From Tridacna crocea (Eukaryota > Mollusca > Bivalvia > Cardiida > Cardiidae), in the NCBI GenBank assembly GCA_943736015.1, contig OX031061.1:15075290-15139289 (forward strand): a stretch of 64,000 nt of DNA, written 5' to 3'. The number at the start of each line of letters is the position of its first letter. Position 1 is the stretch's first letter. A program made the translations under genes and the position numbers. Below the pieces are notes generated by a model, which had not been told where the DNA came from, made no database searches, and saw only the letters and a list, made by a program, of their open reading frames with translations. This document shows, piece by piece, positions 1 to 8,059 of the stretch.

Positions 1-148
1 GTTCTCGGTCTTATACTCCAGAGTTTTCTAAATTGGAAAGGAACACAATCCCTGATTGATTAAACCATTTAGTTCAGCCAATCAGAGGTTATGTTACTTT
101 CAAATTTTGAAAATCTTTGAGAATAAGACAAAGTATGTTCCTAAGAAC
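1..148. mobile_element. Fold-back repeat HT1 (degenerate copy)
   Basis: The two halves form a long imperfect inverted repeat: GTTCT near 1 pairs with AGAAC at 148, CTTATACTCCAGAG pairs with the segment ending GAGAATAAGAC, and the centre carries CCAATCAGAGGTTATGTTAC. Related copies lie near 24000-24180 and 37243-37383. Probably a small palindromic transposon-like element; its class is unknown. Confidence 0.55.
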
Positions 149-198
149 AGTTGACGAGTATGGAGCCAGGTTCATTACAGCCTACAGAATCAAATTTT

Positions 199-431
199 TT
201 AACCCTTTACTCCATAGATACTCATTTCTACGCATTGCTTGTTACAGGAGCCTTTGGAAAACATTGTTGCAAAAGGTGAAATTGCTCATGACCAGTAATT
301 TCACCTTTTGTCACATTGTTTTCTATGCTATCAAAAGGGGTCATATGCACATAATGAATGGCTTCATCCTTGCTGTTATTTTGGGTCAGTTAGAGTTACC
401 CCAAAAAATGCCTTATGGGGTAAAGGGTTAA
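199..431 (+). mobile_element. TH1c TTAA-flanked hairpin MITE
   Basis: Bounded by TTAA at 199-202 and 428-431 with ends CCCTTTACTCC and GGGGTAAAGGG. The core hairpin is the TH1c version, AAAGGTGAAATTGCTC and its imperfect complement. It shares GCCTTTGGAAAACATTG with TH1a, so it is a subtype rather than an unrelated element. It lies in the intron just 3' of the receptor exon. Confidence 0.8.
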
Positions 432-482
432 CTTACAAACAAAGACTGTACTAAGAAAGAAGAGAAAATCATTTGAACTGAC

Positions 483-644
483 CTTGTGTGCATTTCTCCT
501 AAAGAAAGCCTTGCAGGATTCACAGGAGACAGCATTGAAGTTGTACCCAAGTGCCTTATCACCACAAACAAGACACATCTTATCTTTCTTCTGATTGGAC
601 GACATTGAACTGCCAACAGCCTCAGCACTGGTATCTGGCTCCTC
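483..644 (-). CDS. Internal exon of a nuclear receptor gene: first zinc finger of the DNA-binding domain (HR96/DAF-12/NR1J-like)
   Basis: Seen: a 162-bp (54-codon) open exon read on the minus strand. It is preceded by a T-rich acceptor ending TTGTAG (AG at 646-645) and followed by a donor AAG|GTCAGT (GT at 482-481), so it is phase 0 at both ends. The first 13 residues are acidic linker ([13 protein letters not shown]), then [10 protein letters not shown], then a finger with Cys spacing C-x2-C-x13-C-x2-C (CLVC...CESC) and the recognition helix [14 protein letters not shown]. Family knowledge: this spacing is diagnostic of nuclear receptors, and the ESCKA P-box with the preceding GYNFNAV is typical of Drosophila HR96, C. 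elegans DAF-12/NHR-8 and NR1J relatives, as opposed to EGCKG in VDR/PXR. Such receptors are ligand-regulated nuclear transcription factors for sterols, lipids or xenobiotics. An intron between the two fingers is common. The ATG at 603-605 could start translation, but the open frame runs up to the acceptor, so an upstream exon is more likely. The second finger is not found in 1-482. Exact paralogue unknown. Confidence 0.93.
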
Positions 645-1198
645 CTACAATATAATAATAAATATTGCAATTTTATAAATTGTTGTCTTTCACTGGTCAT
701 AACCATAAAATAACAAACCATAATCCACCCTTACTTTTCAAGAAACTACCTAAAAGCATGAAATGAAGAAAAAAAAATTCAGACATTACAATCCTTAAAC
801 CTTCAGTTTAGACCTTCTGTAGCTTTTTCAAACAACAGCACTACATGGGGATGCCAAAGCTTGGCTACAGTTGCTTGTATCAGGTGTTCCAAGCATTTGT
901 GTCACAAATACTTTGGTGGCTGTCTGCGCTTGTTGTGCAGGTTGCCATTTGGACTCACCATGGACAACTATTCCAGGTGTGAATTAATAATCTTCTGGAA
1001 TGACAGGGATTTTAAAGGTATGAATATCAAAGTTTTTTTTATCTACTTTTGACCACTAACTTAACTAGAGCTATCACTCAACGTGATCATACCCCCCACC
1101 AGCTCCTTGCCACCAAACAGGTCTTTGTCACAGAATGCAGAATGGTTGAGTACAAAAGTAAGAGTTGAACATGAGCAGCAAATTGTCGCAAGATACGC
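645..1198. other. Probable intron upstream of the receptor exon; no recognised repeat
   Basis: The acceptor of the receptor exon opens this stretch on the minus strand. It contains an A-rich run near 760-778 and no repeat family found elsewhere in the window. A minus-strand open frame at about 829-985 is weak (see rejected items). Confidence 0.4.
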
Positions 1199-1221
1199 CC
1201 GTCTTACCCCAAGTTGTTAAG

Positions 1222-2126
1222 CTGGGGCATGCACCAGACCAAATTCAAGTATGAAAAATGACAAAGGGCAATAACTCAAAAATTAAGTGAGCAAAAGTTA
1301 TGATTCCTGTGCACTGCACTCCCCCTTGATGAGATCTATCCATCCATGAAATTTCATAACCCTAGCTAGTATAGTTTTGGAGATACGCTCCGGACCAAAT
1401 TCAAGTATGAAAAATGACAAAGGGCAATAACTCAAAAATTAAGGCAGCAGGAGTTATGATTCTTATGCACTGCACTCCCCCTTGATGAGATCTATCCACC
1501 CATGAAATTTCATAACCCTAGCTAGTATAGTTTTGGAGATATTCACCGGACAAAATTCAAGTATAAAACAAAAAAACAAAGGGCAATAAATCAAAATTTA
1601 AGCTAGCAAGAGTTATGATTTCTGTGCACTGCACTCCCCCTCGATGAGATCTATCCACCCATGAAATTTCATAGCCCTAGCTAGTATAGTTTTGGAGAAA
1701 TGCTCTGGACAAAATTCAAGTATGAAAAAAGAAATTTGTCCAGAATCATCAAAGGGCCATAACTCCATGAAACCTAAATAAACCATAACCAAAATAGGAT
1801 ATGCACATCTCTGCTTTATACTGAGTCTATTTGTGTAGTTTGAACTAAATCTGTCAAATAGTTGATGAGAAAAAGAGCGGACAAGAAATTCCATGAAAGG
1901 GCCATAACTCAGTGAAAAATCAATGAACCAAAACCAACATTTCATATGCACATCTCTGCTTGATACTGAGTTTACCTGTGAAGTTTGAATAAAATTCGTC
2001 CAGTGGTTTATAAGAAATAGAGCGGACAAAAAGCTACAGACCGACCGACCGACCGACGGACCAACGGACCGACCGACAAGCCGACTCCTATATATCCCCC
2101 AAACAGAGTTTTGGGGGGTATAATTA
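1222..2126 (+). repeat. R-family tandem-core element, 5'-truncated
   Basis: Three ~157-bp monomers (each with GGGCAATAACTC, GTGCACTGCACT and GATCTATCCACCCATGAAAT) are followed by two divergent monomers with GGGCCATAACTC. A CGACCGACCGACCGACGGAC tract follows at about 2040-2080, then a 3' hairpin (CCCCCAAAAC/GTTTTGGGGGG type) ending TATAATTA. No 5' ACAAGAG hairpin is present, so the left end is lost. The copy at 46685-48251 is fuller. Confidence 0.75.
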
Positions 2127-2548
2127 ATCAAATTCAAAACTTGTTCGAGATACTGTATGGATATAATGTACCAAAAAAAATATGCAAATCACTGATTCCA
2201 GATATTTTGCATGCCGGAAGTATACTGGCCCTCAGGTCACCTACTGTTTGACCTGACAAGACCCATCTAGGCTGATATATTATCATGACAAAATATTCCG
2301 TCAAACTTTCATGTGTGAAATGGTTTTAAATGTTGCCTCTAGAGCGTAAACAATGTTAAAATCGATGATGCACCACTTACGAGGGAGAGCAAGATCACAA
2401 ATGCTCGCCTTGTCCACTTTCTGCTCAGGTGAGCTAAAAATTACATTCAAAGATTAGCTCAGTTACAACTAATCATTTTGATCTAATAATGAGCACATTT
2501 AGAACCTGTTCTTGCTGAATGTCAGACCACAAAAGCAGAAAGTTTCAT
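2127..2548. other. Mostly unrecognised, with an HPR 3' end at about 2340-2445
   Basis: CTCAGGTGAGCTAAAAATT at about 2427-2445 matches the 3' end of HPR elements, but monomers to its left are not recognisable. The remainder is AT-rich and unassigned. Confidence 0.35.
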
Positions 2549-2785
2549 TTAAAGCTTTCCCAAACAATCCCTGGTTTTCATGAAACCCCCCCAGGAAAGA
2601 CACCTTTTGAAAGCATTGTTGAAAAAGGAGAAAATGCTGGTAACCAGCATTTTCTCCTTTTCTCACAATGTTTTAGACTGCCGTTCCAAAAACAAGTTTC
2701 ATTTTTTGAGTCCTGTCTAATTTGTAGACTGCATATGCTTTCAATTTGGACAAGTCAGGAATTTTGACATTTTGTATAGAGTTAA
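2549..2785 (+). mobile_element. TH1a hairpin MITE
   Basis: TTAA at both ends. The core hairpin GAGAAAATGCTGGTAACCAG is intact, with the outer stem weakened (GTTGAAAAAGG against CCTTTTCTCAC). Left end mutated to AGCTTTCCCAAACAATCC. Confidence 0.8.
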
Positions 2786-2906
2786 AGACAGCAAGTAAAT
2801 AGCAGCAGATTTCATTCATAATCATTTGATCAAATAATAAGCACATTTAGAAACTGGCCTTGCTGATTATCAATAAACAAAAGCAATAAGTTTCTTTAAA
2901 CGCAAG

Positions 2907-3135
2907 TTAACTCTTTATAACACAATCCCGACTTTTAACGACCCTGTGAAAGAAGCCTTTTGAAAACATTGTGGGAAAAGGAGAAAATGCTGGTAACCAG
3001 CATTTTCTCCTTTTCCTACAATGTTTTCTACCCTTTCCAAACCAAATTTTGATTTTTCAGTCACATCTATTTTGTCATCTGCAAGTGCTTACAATTTTGA
3101 CCAGTCTAGAATTTTGTCGTTTGGTAAAGGGTTAA
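2907..3135 (+). mobile_element. TH1a hairpin MITE
   Basis: Near-complete copy: TTAA-CTCTTTATAACAC to TTTGGTAAAGGG-TTAA. The core stem pairs almost fully (GTGGGAAAAGGAG against CTCCTTTTCCTAC). Confidence 0.87.
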
Positions 3136-3334
3136 TAGAGCCAAATTTCATTCATACCATTTAACGTTTGGTAATTATCAATGTACTAATTAACTTTTAA
3201 AGTGCAAGTCATTGGTTTACTTCAAAAACCTAGTAACTACGGCTTGAAACAAGCTGTAGTTACAAGGTATCTGAAGTAAACTGACGATATTTTCACAGTG
3301 CCAGTCACAGGTCCCCGGTAGAATAATGAATTTT

Positions 3335-3535
3335 TAAACTTAAAGCCCAGTTTCACTCCAACAGAAGCTGATGTGGTCAGCATAGATCAAAATCAGACAG
3401 CTCAAAACCTGTAGTCTGATCTTTGATCTATACAGTCTGCTTTGCTAAAACGCTGCAGACAAATAGTAACCATAAAATTTCAATTATCTAAGTCATATTC
3501 TACACTGGCAATATCCATTGAGTTTATTTGGTGCT
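3335..3535. mobile_element. TH2 hairpin element, diverged
   Basis: Core inverted repeat ATAGATCAAAATCAGAC ... GTCTGATCTTTGATCTAT matches the clean TH2 hairpin at 4449-4506. The right arm shares ATTTGGTGCT with the copy ending near 27712. Ends poorly defined. Confidence 0.6.
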
Positions 3536-3920
3536 TGCAGGGTTTGGAGCCACATTTTTTGATGGATTGAAATTTCACAAACAATTTTTGAAAAGGGTCA
3601 CCCAAGGAACATATCTGTAAAATTATTTCAAAATCCAACCAGTGGTTTCATCAGAGAAGATTTTTAAAGACTTTGCTCAAAAAATTCCATTTGGTTGCCA
3701 TGGCAATCAGAGTTTTTGATGGAATCAAATTCTGTGAACAGTCTTTAAAGAGGACCTCCCAAGGAACATTCCAGCCAAGTTTGGTCCAAATTGGCCCAGC
3801 GGTTTAGGAGGAGTTGATGTTTAAAGAATTGTTGACGACGCAAGACCCACTGACGCACGACGGACGACCGTGATCCTAAAAGCTCCCCTTGAGCAAGTTG
3901 TGCTCAAGTGAGCTGAAAAT
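3536..3920 (+). repeat. HPR-a element, 3' part
   Basis: Contains HPR-a monomer phrases (AAATTATTTCAAAATCCAACC, GGTTGCCATGGCAA, GACCTCCCAAGGAACATTCC) and the closing tract GACGCACGACGGACGACC. Ends with the hairpin tail GAGCAAGTTGTGCTCAAGTG followed by AGCTGAAAA. The 5' end is missing. Confidence 0.7.
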
Positions 3921-3996
3921 TCCCTGGTAACCAGAATTTACTCCTTTCCCACATCGTTTTCTACACTTTCTCTCACAATCGGCATCATTTCAGCTT
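3921..3996 (+). mobile_element. TH1a fragment beginning at the hairpin apex
   Basis: Starts at CTGGTAACCAGAATTTACTCC and continues into the right arm (TTTTCTACACTTTC). The left half of the element is absent. It directly follows the 3' end of the HPR-a element. Confidence 0.55.
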
Positions 3997-4009
3997 CATA
4001 TAATAATTA

Positions 4010-4385
4010 TGCAGAAAGCTCCCACCACCACAGTCATGTTTCTAGATAGATTTTGGAAACAATTCTGAAAACAGTCACCCATGGTACATGTATTGCTGTG
4101 AAATAATTTCAAAAGAAGTAGACTTTTTTAGAATTTCTTCATATCCATATGGTGGAAATAGCCCATTATAAGCCATCAGAGCCATGTTTCTTGATGGATC
4201 AAAATTTCTGGAACACTTTGAGAAAAGCCTGTCTCCCTAGGAATTTCTATGCAGTTATTGCAAAATCTGACCAACTGTTCCATAATGAAGAATTTTTAAG
4301 AATTTCTTCATGGCAGTATAGCACAAGGAAACACCATTAAACACACCAAAGGAACATTTCTGTATATTTATATTCAGAGATTCTG
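4010..4385 (+). repeat. HPR-a monomers, interrupted by TH2
   Basis: Monomers with TTTCTTCATGGC, GAGCCATGTTTCTTGATGG and ATCTGACCA. The array resumes at 4620 after the TH2 element and at 5016 after a TH1. Confidence 0.65.
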
Positions 4386-4619
4386 ATTTTTTTCAGAAAT
4401 ATCAATAATTCAGTATATTTATGCATATTAAAGTATGTTTCGAGCCCCTGTGTGTAGATCAAGATCAGACTGCACAGAACGTGCAGTCTGATCTTGATCT
4501 ACACTGTCCGATGTGGAGATATTATTCCCAAAATCCTAACTTTGAAATGACAGTATTTTGGGTTAATTACTATCAAAATGAAAAATTTCATTTCAGTTAT
4601 TTAGCAGGATAAGGGTTAA
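4386..4619. mobile_element. TH2 hairpin element, best copy
   Basis: A clean palindrome at about 4449-4506 has arms TGTAGATCAAGATCAGACTG/CAGTCTGATCTTGATCTACA around a short GAACG-type loop. The right end is TAGCAGGATAAGGG-TTAA (4616-4619), so TH2 shares the CCCTT-type end and TTAA target of TH1. It is inserted in an HPR-a monomer at the TTAA of TTTTTAAGAATTTCTTCAT. Confidence 0.7.
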
Positions 4620-4797
4620 GAATTTCTTCATGGCTGTATTGTGCAAGTATGTCCCTCACCCATCCATCACAGCCATATTTCCTCACGGATCAAAATTATG
4701 CAAACAATTTCTGAAAAGGGTCACCAAAGAAACATTTCTGTTAAGTTATTTCAAAATCTGACCAGTTGTTCCAGAATAGAATAATATTTAACCCTTT
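4620..4797 (+). repeat. HPR-a monomer segment between TH2 and TH1
   Basis: Continues the array of 4010-4385 (CAGCCATATTTCC, AACATTTCTGTTAAGTTATT). Confidence 0.65.
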
Positions 4798-5015
4798 CCC
4801 AAATGACAAACTTTTGGACTAGACCAAATTGAAAGCATTTGTAGACGACAATTCAACTCTTGCTGAAAAGACAATTTCTGTCTATGACAGGGTAGAAAAC
4901 ATTTTGGTAAAGGAGAAAATGCTGGTTACCAGCATTTTCTCCTTTTCCCACAATGTTTTCAAAAGGCTACTATTCCAGACCCGTAAAAACCACGGATTGT
5001 TTGGGAAAGGGTTAA
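4798..5015 (-). mobile_element. TH1a hairpin MITE
   Basis: TTAA at 4798-4801 and 5012-5015. Inserted into the same TTTTTAAGAATTTC position of an HPR-a monomer that TH2 used about 400 bp upstream. Confidence 0.87.
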
Positions 5016-5392
5016 GAATTTCTTCATGGCTGTATAGTGCAAGTAGCCCCCAGCCATGTTTCTTGATGGATCAAAATTTTGCGAACAACTTTTGTGAAGT
5101 CACCCAAGGAACACCTCTGTGAAATTATTTCAAAAAGTGACCGTCGGATTATTAGGAAGAAGATTTTTTGAGAATTTCTTTGAAAATTCCATTCGGTTGC
5201 CATTGAAACTAGAGTTTTAGTGAACAGTTCTTAAAGAGGACCTCCAAAGGAACATTCCAGCCAAGTTTGGTCCAAACTGGCCCACAAGTTTAGGAGGAGA
5301 TGATGTTTCAAGAATTTTTGACAGTGCACAACAGACACTAGGTAATCCTAAAAGCTCCCCTTGATTATGTTCTGTTTGGGCGAGCTTAAAAG
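5016..5392 (+). repeat. HPR-a element, 3' end, decayed
   Basis: Monomer phrases followed by GGACCTCCAAAGGAACATTCC and a degenerate tail in which the final hairpin has decayed to TTGGGCGAGCTTAAAAG. Confidence 0.6.
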
Positions 5393-5434
5393 AGGAATGT
5401 TGCAATTTAAAAATTATGGCCATCTTATATAACA

Positions 5435-5457
5435 GCCCAGCCGAGTAGCTCAGTGGT
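5435..5457 (+). repeat. Fragment of a tRNA-like SINE head
   Basis: GCCGAGTAGCTCAGTGGTGG resembles a tRNA A-box region (TAGCTCAGTGG). It is truncated where the TH1 fragment starts. Confidence 0.35.
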
Positions 5458-5547
5458 GGTTACCAGCATTTTCTCCTTTTCCCACAATGTTTTCAAAAGG
5501 CTTCTTTCTCAGGGTCATAAAAAGTCAGGATTGTGGGTAAGGGTTAA
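5458..5547 (-). mobile_element. TH1a half-element starting at the hairpin apex
   Basis: Begins at GGTTACCAGC, the centre of the palindrome, and runs to GGGTAAGGG-TTAA. The other arm is missing. Confidence 0.7.
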
Positions 5548-6149
5548 CTCTTCTTCTACTAAAAAGTTAAAAGCAACCTCCGGTCGATTGTAAAAACCTC
5601 CATGACGCTACTTCAAAATTTCTTTTCATGGAGAAAAATATCTCCTCAGTGTTACCAAGATCCAAGATCTGCGACTGCAGACTATAAGTGTCATGGGAAA
5701 ATTCCTCTGCTTTGTGTCTCTACCATGTTGTCTAATGAGACGAAATCAAAGGGCCGCCTACCTGTAGTTGCACTGCATTACATTTTCATACAGATAAAAC
5801 CCCGTTATCTTCTGGGTTGCATTTTTTTCAATGAAGTGTTTCACTATCTTTAGGGCTGCATTTTTTTCAATGAAGTGTTTCACAAAACTTTCTAAGGCGT
5901 CATTTTGTCCCTGCAACAATTGACCTTATTTTGTCACTGCAACGACTGGCCTCAAATTTACTTTTTGTCACTGCAACGACTGGCCTCAAATTTACTTTAT
6001 TGGCATTTTAACTCTTATGAAATTTTTCACAACTACAGGTGTGCTTTTGACAATTTCCTACCATGTTTTCTATCCCCTCAAAAGCCAAGTCACAGTAGCT
6101 GACATTCAATAGGTTATTGTACCTGTATGGGAATATATTGTTGGTAACT
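5548..6149. other. Unassigned, with two small tandem duplications
   Basis: A ~38-bp unit (GCATTTTTTTCAATGAAGTG) is repeated at 5818-5883, and CACTGCAACGACTGGCCTCA is repeated at 5936-5990. No gene seen. Confidence 0.5.
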
Positions 6150-6234
6150 AGCATTTTTTCCTTTTCTCACAATTTCTTCAAAAGACTTCTATCTCAGGGT
6201 CATAAAAACCAGGGATTGTTTGGAAAACGGTTAA
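6150..6234 (-). mobile_element. TH1a half-element starting near the apex
   Basis: Starts at TTGGTAACTAGC, a few bases from the palindrome centre. Ends AACGG-TTAA, sharing that TTAA with the next copy. Confidence 0.65.
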
Positions 6235-6459
6235 CCCATTACCACACAATCCCTACTTTTGATGAACCTGAGAAAGAAGCCTTTAGAAAACATTGTGGGT
6301 AAAGGAGAAAATGCTGGTGACCAGCATTTTCTCCTTTTCCCACAATCTTTTCTACCCTATCAAAGCAAAATTACACAAATTGAGCCACTTTAAAATTGTC
6401 ATCTGCAAATGCTTTCAATAAGGGTAAGTAAAAAACTTTGCCATGTGGTAAAGGGTTAA
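6231..6459 (+). mobile_element. TH1a hairpin MITE
   Basis: Reference-quality architecture. TTAA-CCCATTACCACACAATCCC forms the left end and GTGGTAAAGGG-TTAA the right end, so the terminal ~12 bp are inverted repeats. The centre is a palindrome, GTGGGTAAAGGAG ... CTCCTTTTCCCAC, around AATGCTGGTGACCAGCATT. The remaining arms are unique single-copy filler (AGAAAGAAGCC left; GTCATCTGCAAATGC right). No open frame of note: it is non-autonomous. TTAA duplication plus CCC ends is the signature of piggyBac-superfamily elements; no transposase is in the window. Confidence 0.88.
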
Positions 6460-6519
6460 TTTGTGGTCTGCAAATACTTTCAACTTAAACAAGTCCAAAC
6501 GTTTTCTTCTGTAGCAAAG

Positions 6520-6788
6520 AGCCGCCCGGGTGGCTCAGGGGTGAGCGTGCCAGACTCATGATCTGGTGGTTGCGAGTTTGATACCCGGTTGAGGCGAACT
6601 TTCTTTCCAGCGTATTTTCGCCTCTCATCTCTGCTGAAGCATGTGAGAAAAGTAGTCGGTGGCTTTGGAAAGAAAGTAGTGTAAGTACCTGTTTTGAGAA
6701 AGCTAAGAAATACATGTGCGTCACCGACCGCCATGATATGACCTTAGCTGTTAAAGTGGTGTTAAACCCCAATACAACCAACCAATCT
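6520..6788 (+). mobile_element. SINE-1, tRNA-derived, full length
   Basis: The head has an A-box-like TGGCTCAGGGGTGAGCG and a B-box-like GGTTGCGAGTTTGATACCC, matching an internal RNA polymerase III promoter. The body holds ACTTTCTTTCCAGCGTATTT and CACCGACCGCCATGATATGA. The tail is GTGGTGTTAAACCCCAATAC followed by CAACCAACC. Copies at 27133-27408 (+), 25282-25546 (-), and truncated ones near 11.0 and 11.8 kb. Confidence 0.85.
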
Positions 6789-7384
6789 GTAGCAAAGGGT
6801 GAACTTCTTGTGATAGCCAACAAGAGTTCTACAAAGTAGTGCAACATACATGTACATGTACTCCCAAAGGAGGCTATCAAAGGAATGTCAACTTTGATGT
6901 TTCGTGACTTTTACTCTCAGCTGCTACCACCTGGCCTTTACAGAGAATCCTGGCGTCTAAATTGTGCTCTCATAAAAGTGCATACGTCTCATAAAAATGC
7001 ACACACATGTGAATTGTTCTCAAAATCAGATATGGTGTTAAAGGGTTATTATTTACCATACACATTAACTTGCAAACAGGCAGAGAGGCAGGTATAGGTG
7101 GACAATAGTACAAATCGAACATTTTGAAGGTAGACTGACAGACAGACAGATAAGACAGGCACAGATGGAATACTAAACAATCGCTTTGGCAAAGCATTTT
7201 ATACAATAGAAGGCAAATTTATAAAGAGATTGTGCCCTGTGAAATTGCATCTGCATTTAAAGTACCGAGAGGGCAGCCCAAATAGGCTGGGCCGAGTCGA
7301 GGCGTTTTGCTTTGGTGTCAATTCTCTGCCATGCATAAGGACCATTCAACCTCATGACTCAGCCTGTTTTATGACAAATGAACT
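6789..7384. other. No gene or known repeat seen
   Basis: Contains a short AGACTGACAGACAGACAGA-like simple run near 7130 and an inverted GGGCAGCCCAAATAGGCTGGGC motif split around 7270-7295. Otherwise unassigned. Confidence 0.4.
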
Positions 7385-7527
7385 TTAAAGGTGGGTATTT
7401 AGAATTTTAAAATATCACCAAATTCAAGAATATATATATCACTGAAATTCATATGAAAAAATAATACAAATCATTAATAATTATGATTCATAAATTTGCA
7501 TAATTTTTTTTTTTTGATGGTGTTCCC

Positions 7528-7749
7528 TTAACTCTTTACTGCACGGGAAAATTTTAGATTGGTCCAAATTGAAAGCATTTGCAGATGACAAAGGTGAATG
7601 AAAAATTGAAATTTGTTCTGGGCAAGGTAGAAAATACTGTGGGAAAAGGAGAAAATGCTGGTTACCAGCATTTTCTCCTTTTCCCACTGTTTTAAAAAGG
7701 CTTCTTTCTCAGGGGCGTCAAAAATAGGGATTGTGTGGTAATGGGTTAA
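7528..7749 (-). mobile_element. TH1a hairpin MITE nested in M550
   Basis: TTAA at both ends. The empty site is visible in the M550 copy at 13891-14442 (GGTATTCC-TTTAA-AAGGC), proving TTAA duplication. Right stem has a 2-bp loss (CCCACTGTTTT). Confidence 0.88.
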
Positions 7750-8059
7750 AAGGCGAGTAGCCTCTTAAGCTATTTTTAGATTTCAAGTCAAAAATCAATA
7801 AAACATTTTGGGAATGTCATGTGACTGGTATGAGACTCATAATGCTTAAATTCCATTACATAACAAACCTGTTATAATTATTTTCCATAATGTCTTCTTT
7901 GGATGCTATGTTTGAAACTTTGTCTGTGTATTCCTGTATGTAAATGAGCGAACTGATCATCTAAAAATAGAACAATTGTCTCCCATTGGTGTCAACCTGG
8001 GCTGTTGTAAATCTCTAATTTCTTGTGTTTCGACTACTGGGGTTGTATGAATAAAAATT

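Noticed and set aside
829..985. Minus-strand open frame (peptide with HGESKWQPAQQAQTATKVF) just upstream of the receptor exon
   Set aside because: It could be an upstream exon, but the nearest good acceptor puts a stop in frame and no donor follows at its end. RNA evidence would be needed.
6520..6592. Functional tRNA gene
   Set aside because: A and B boxes are present, but the cloverleaf is incomplete and a SINE body and tail follow; copies recur elsewhere.
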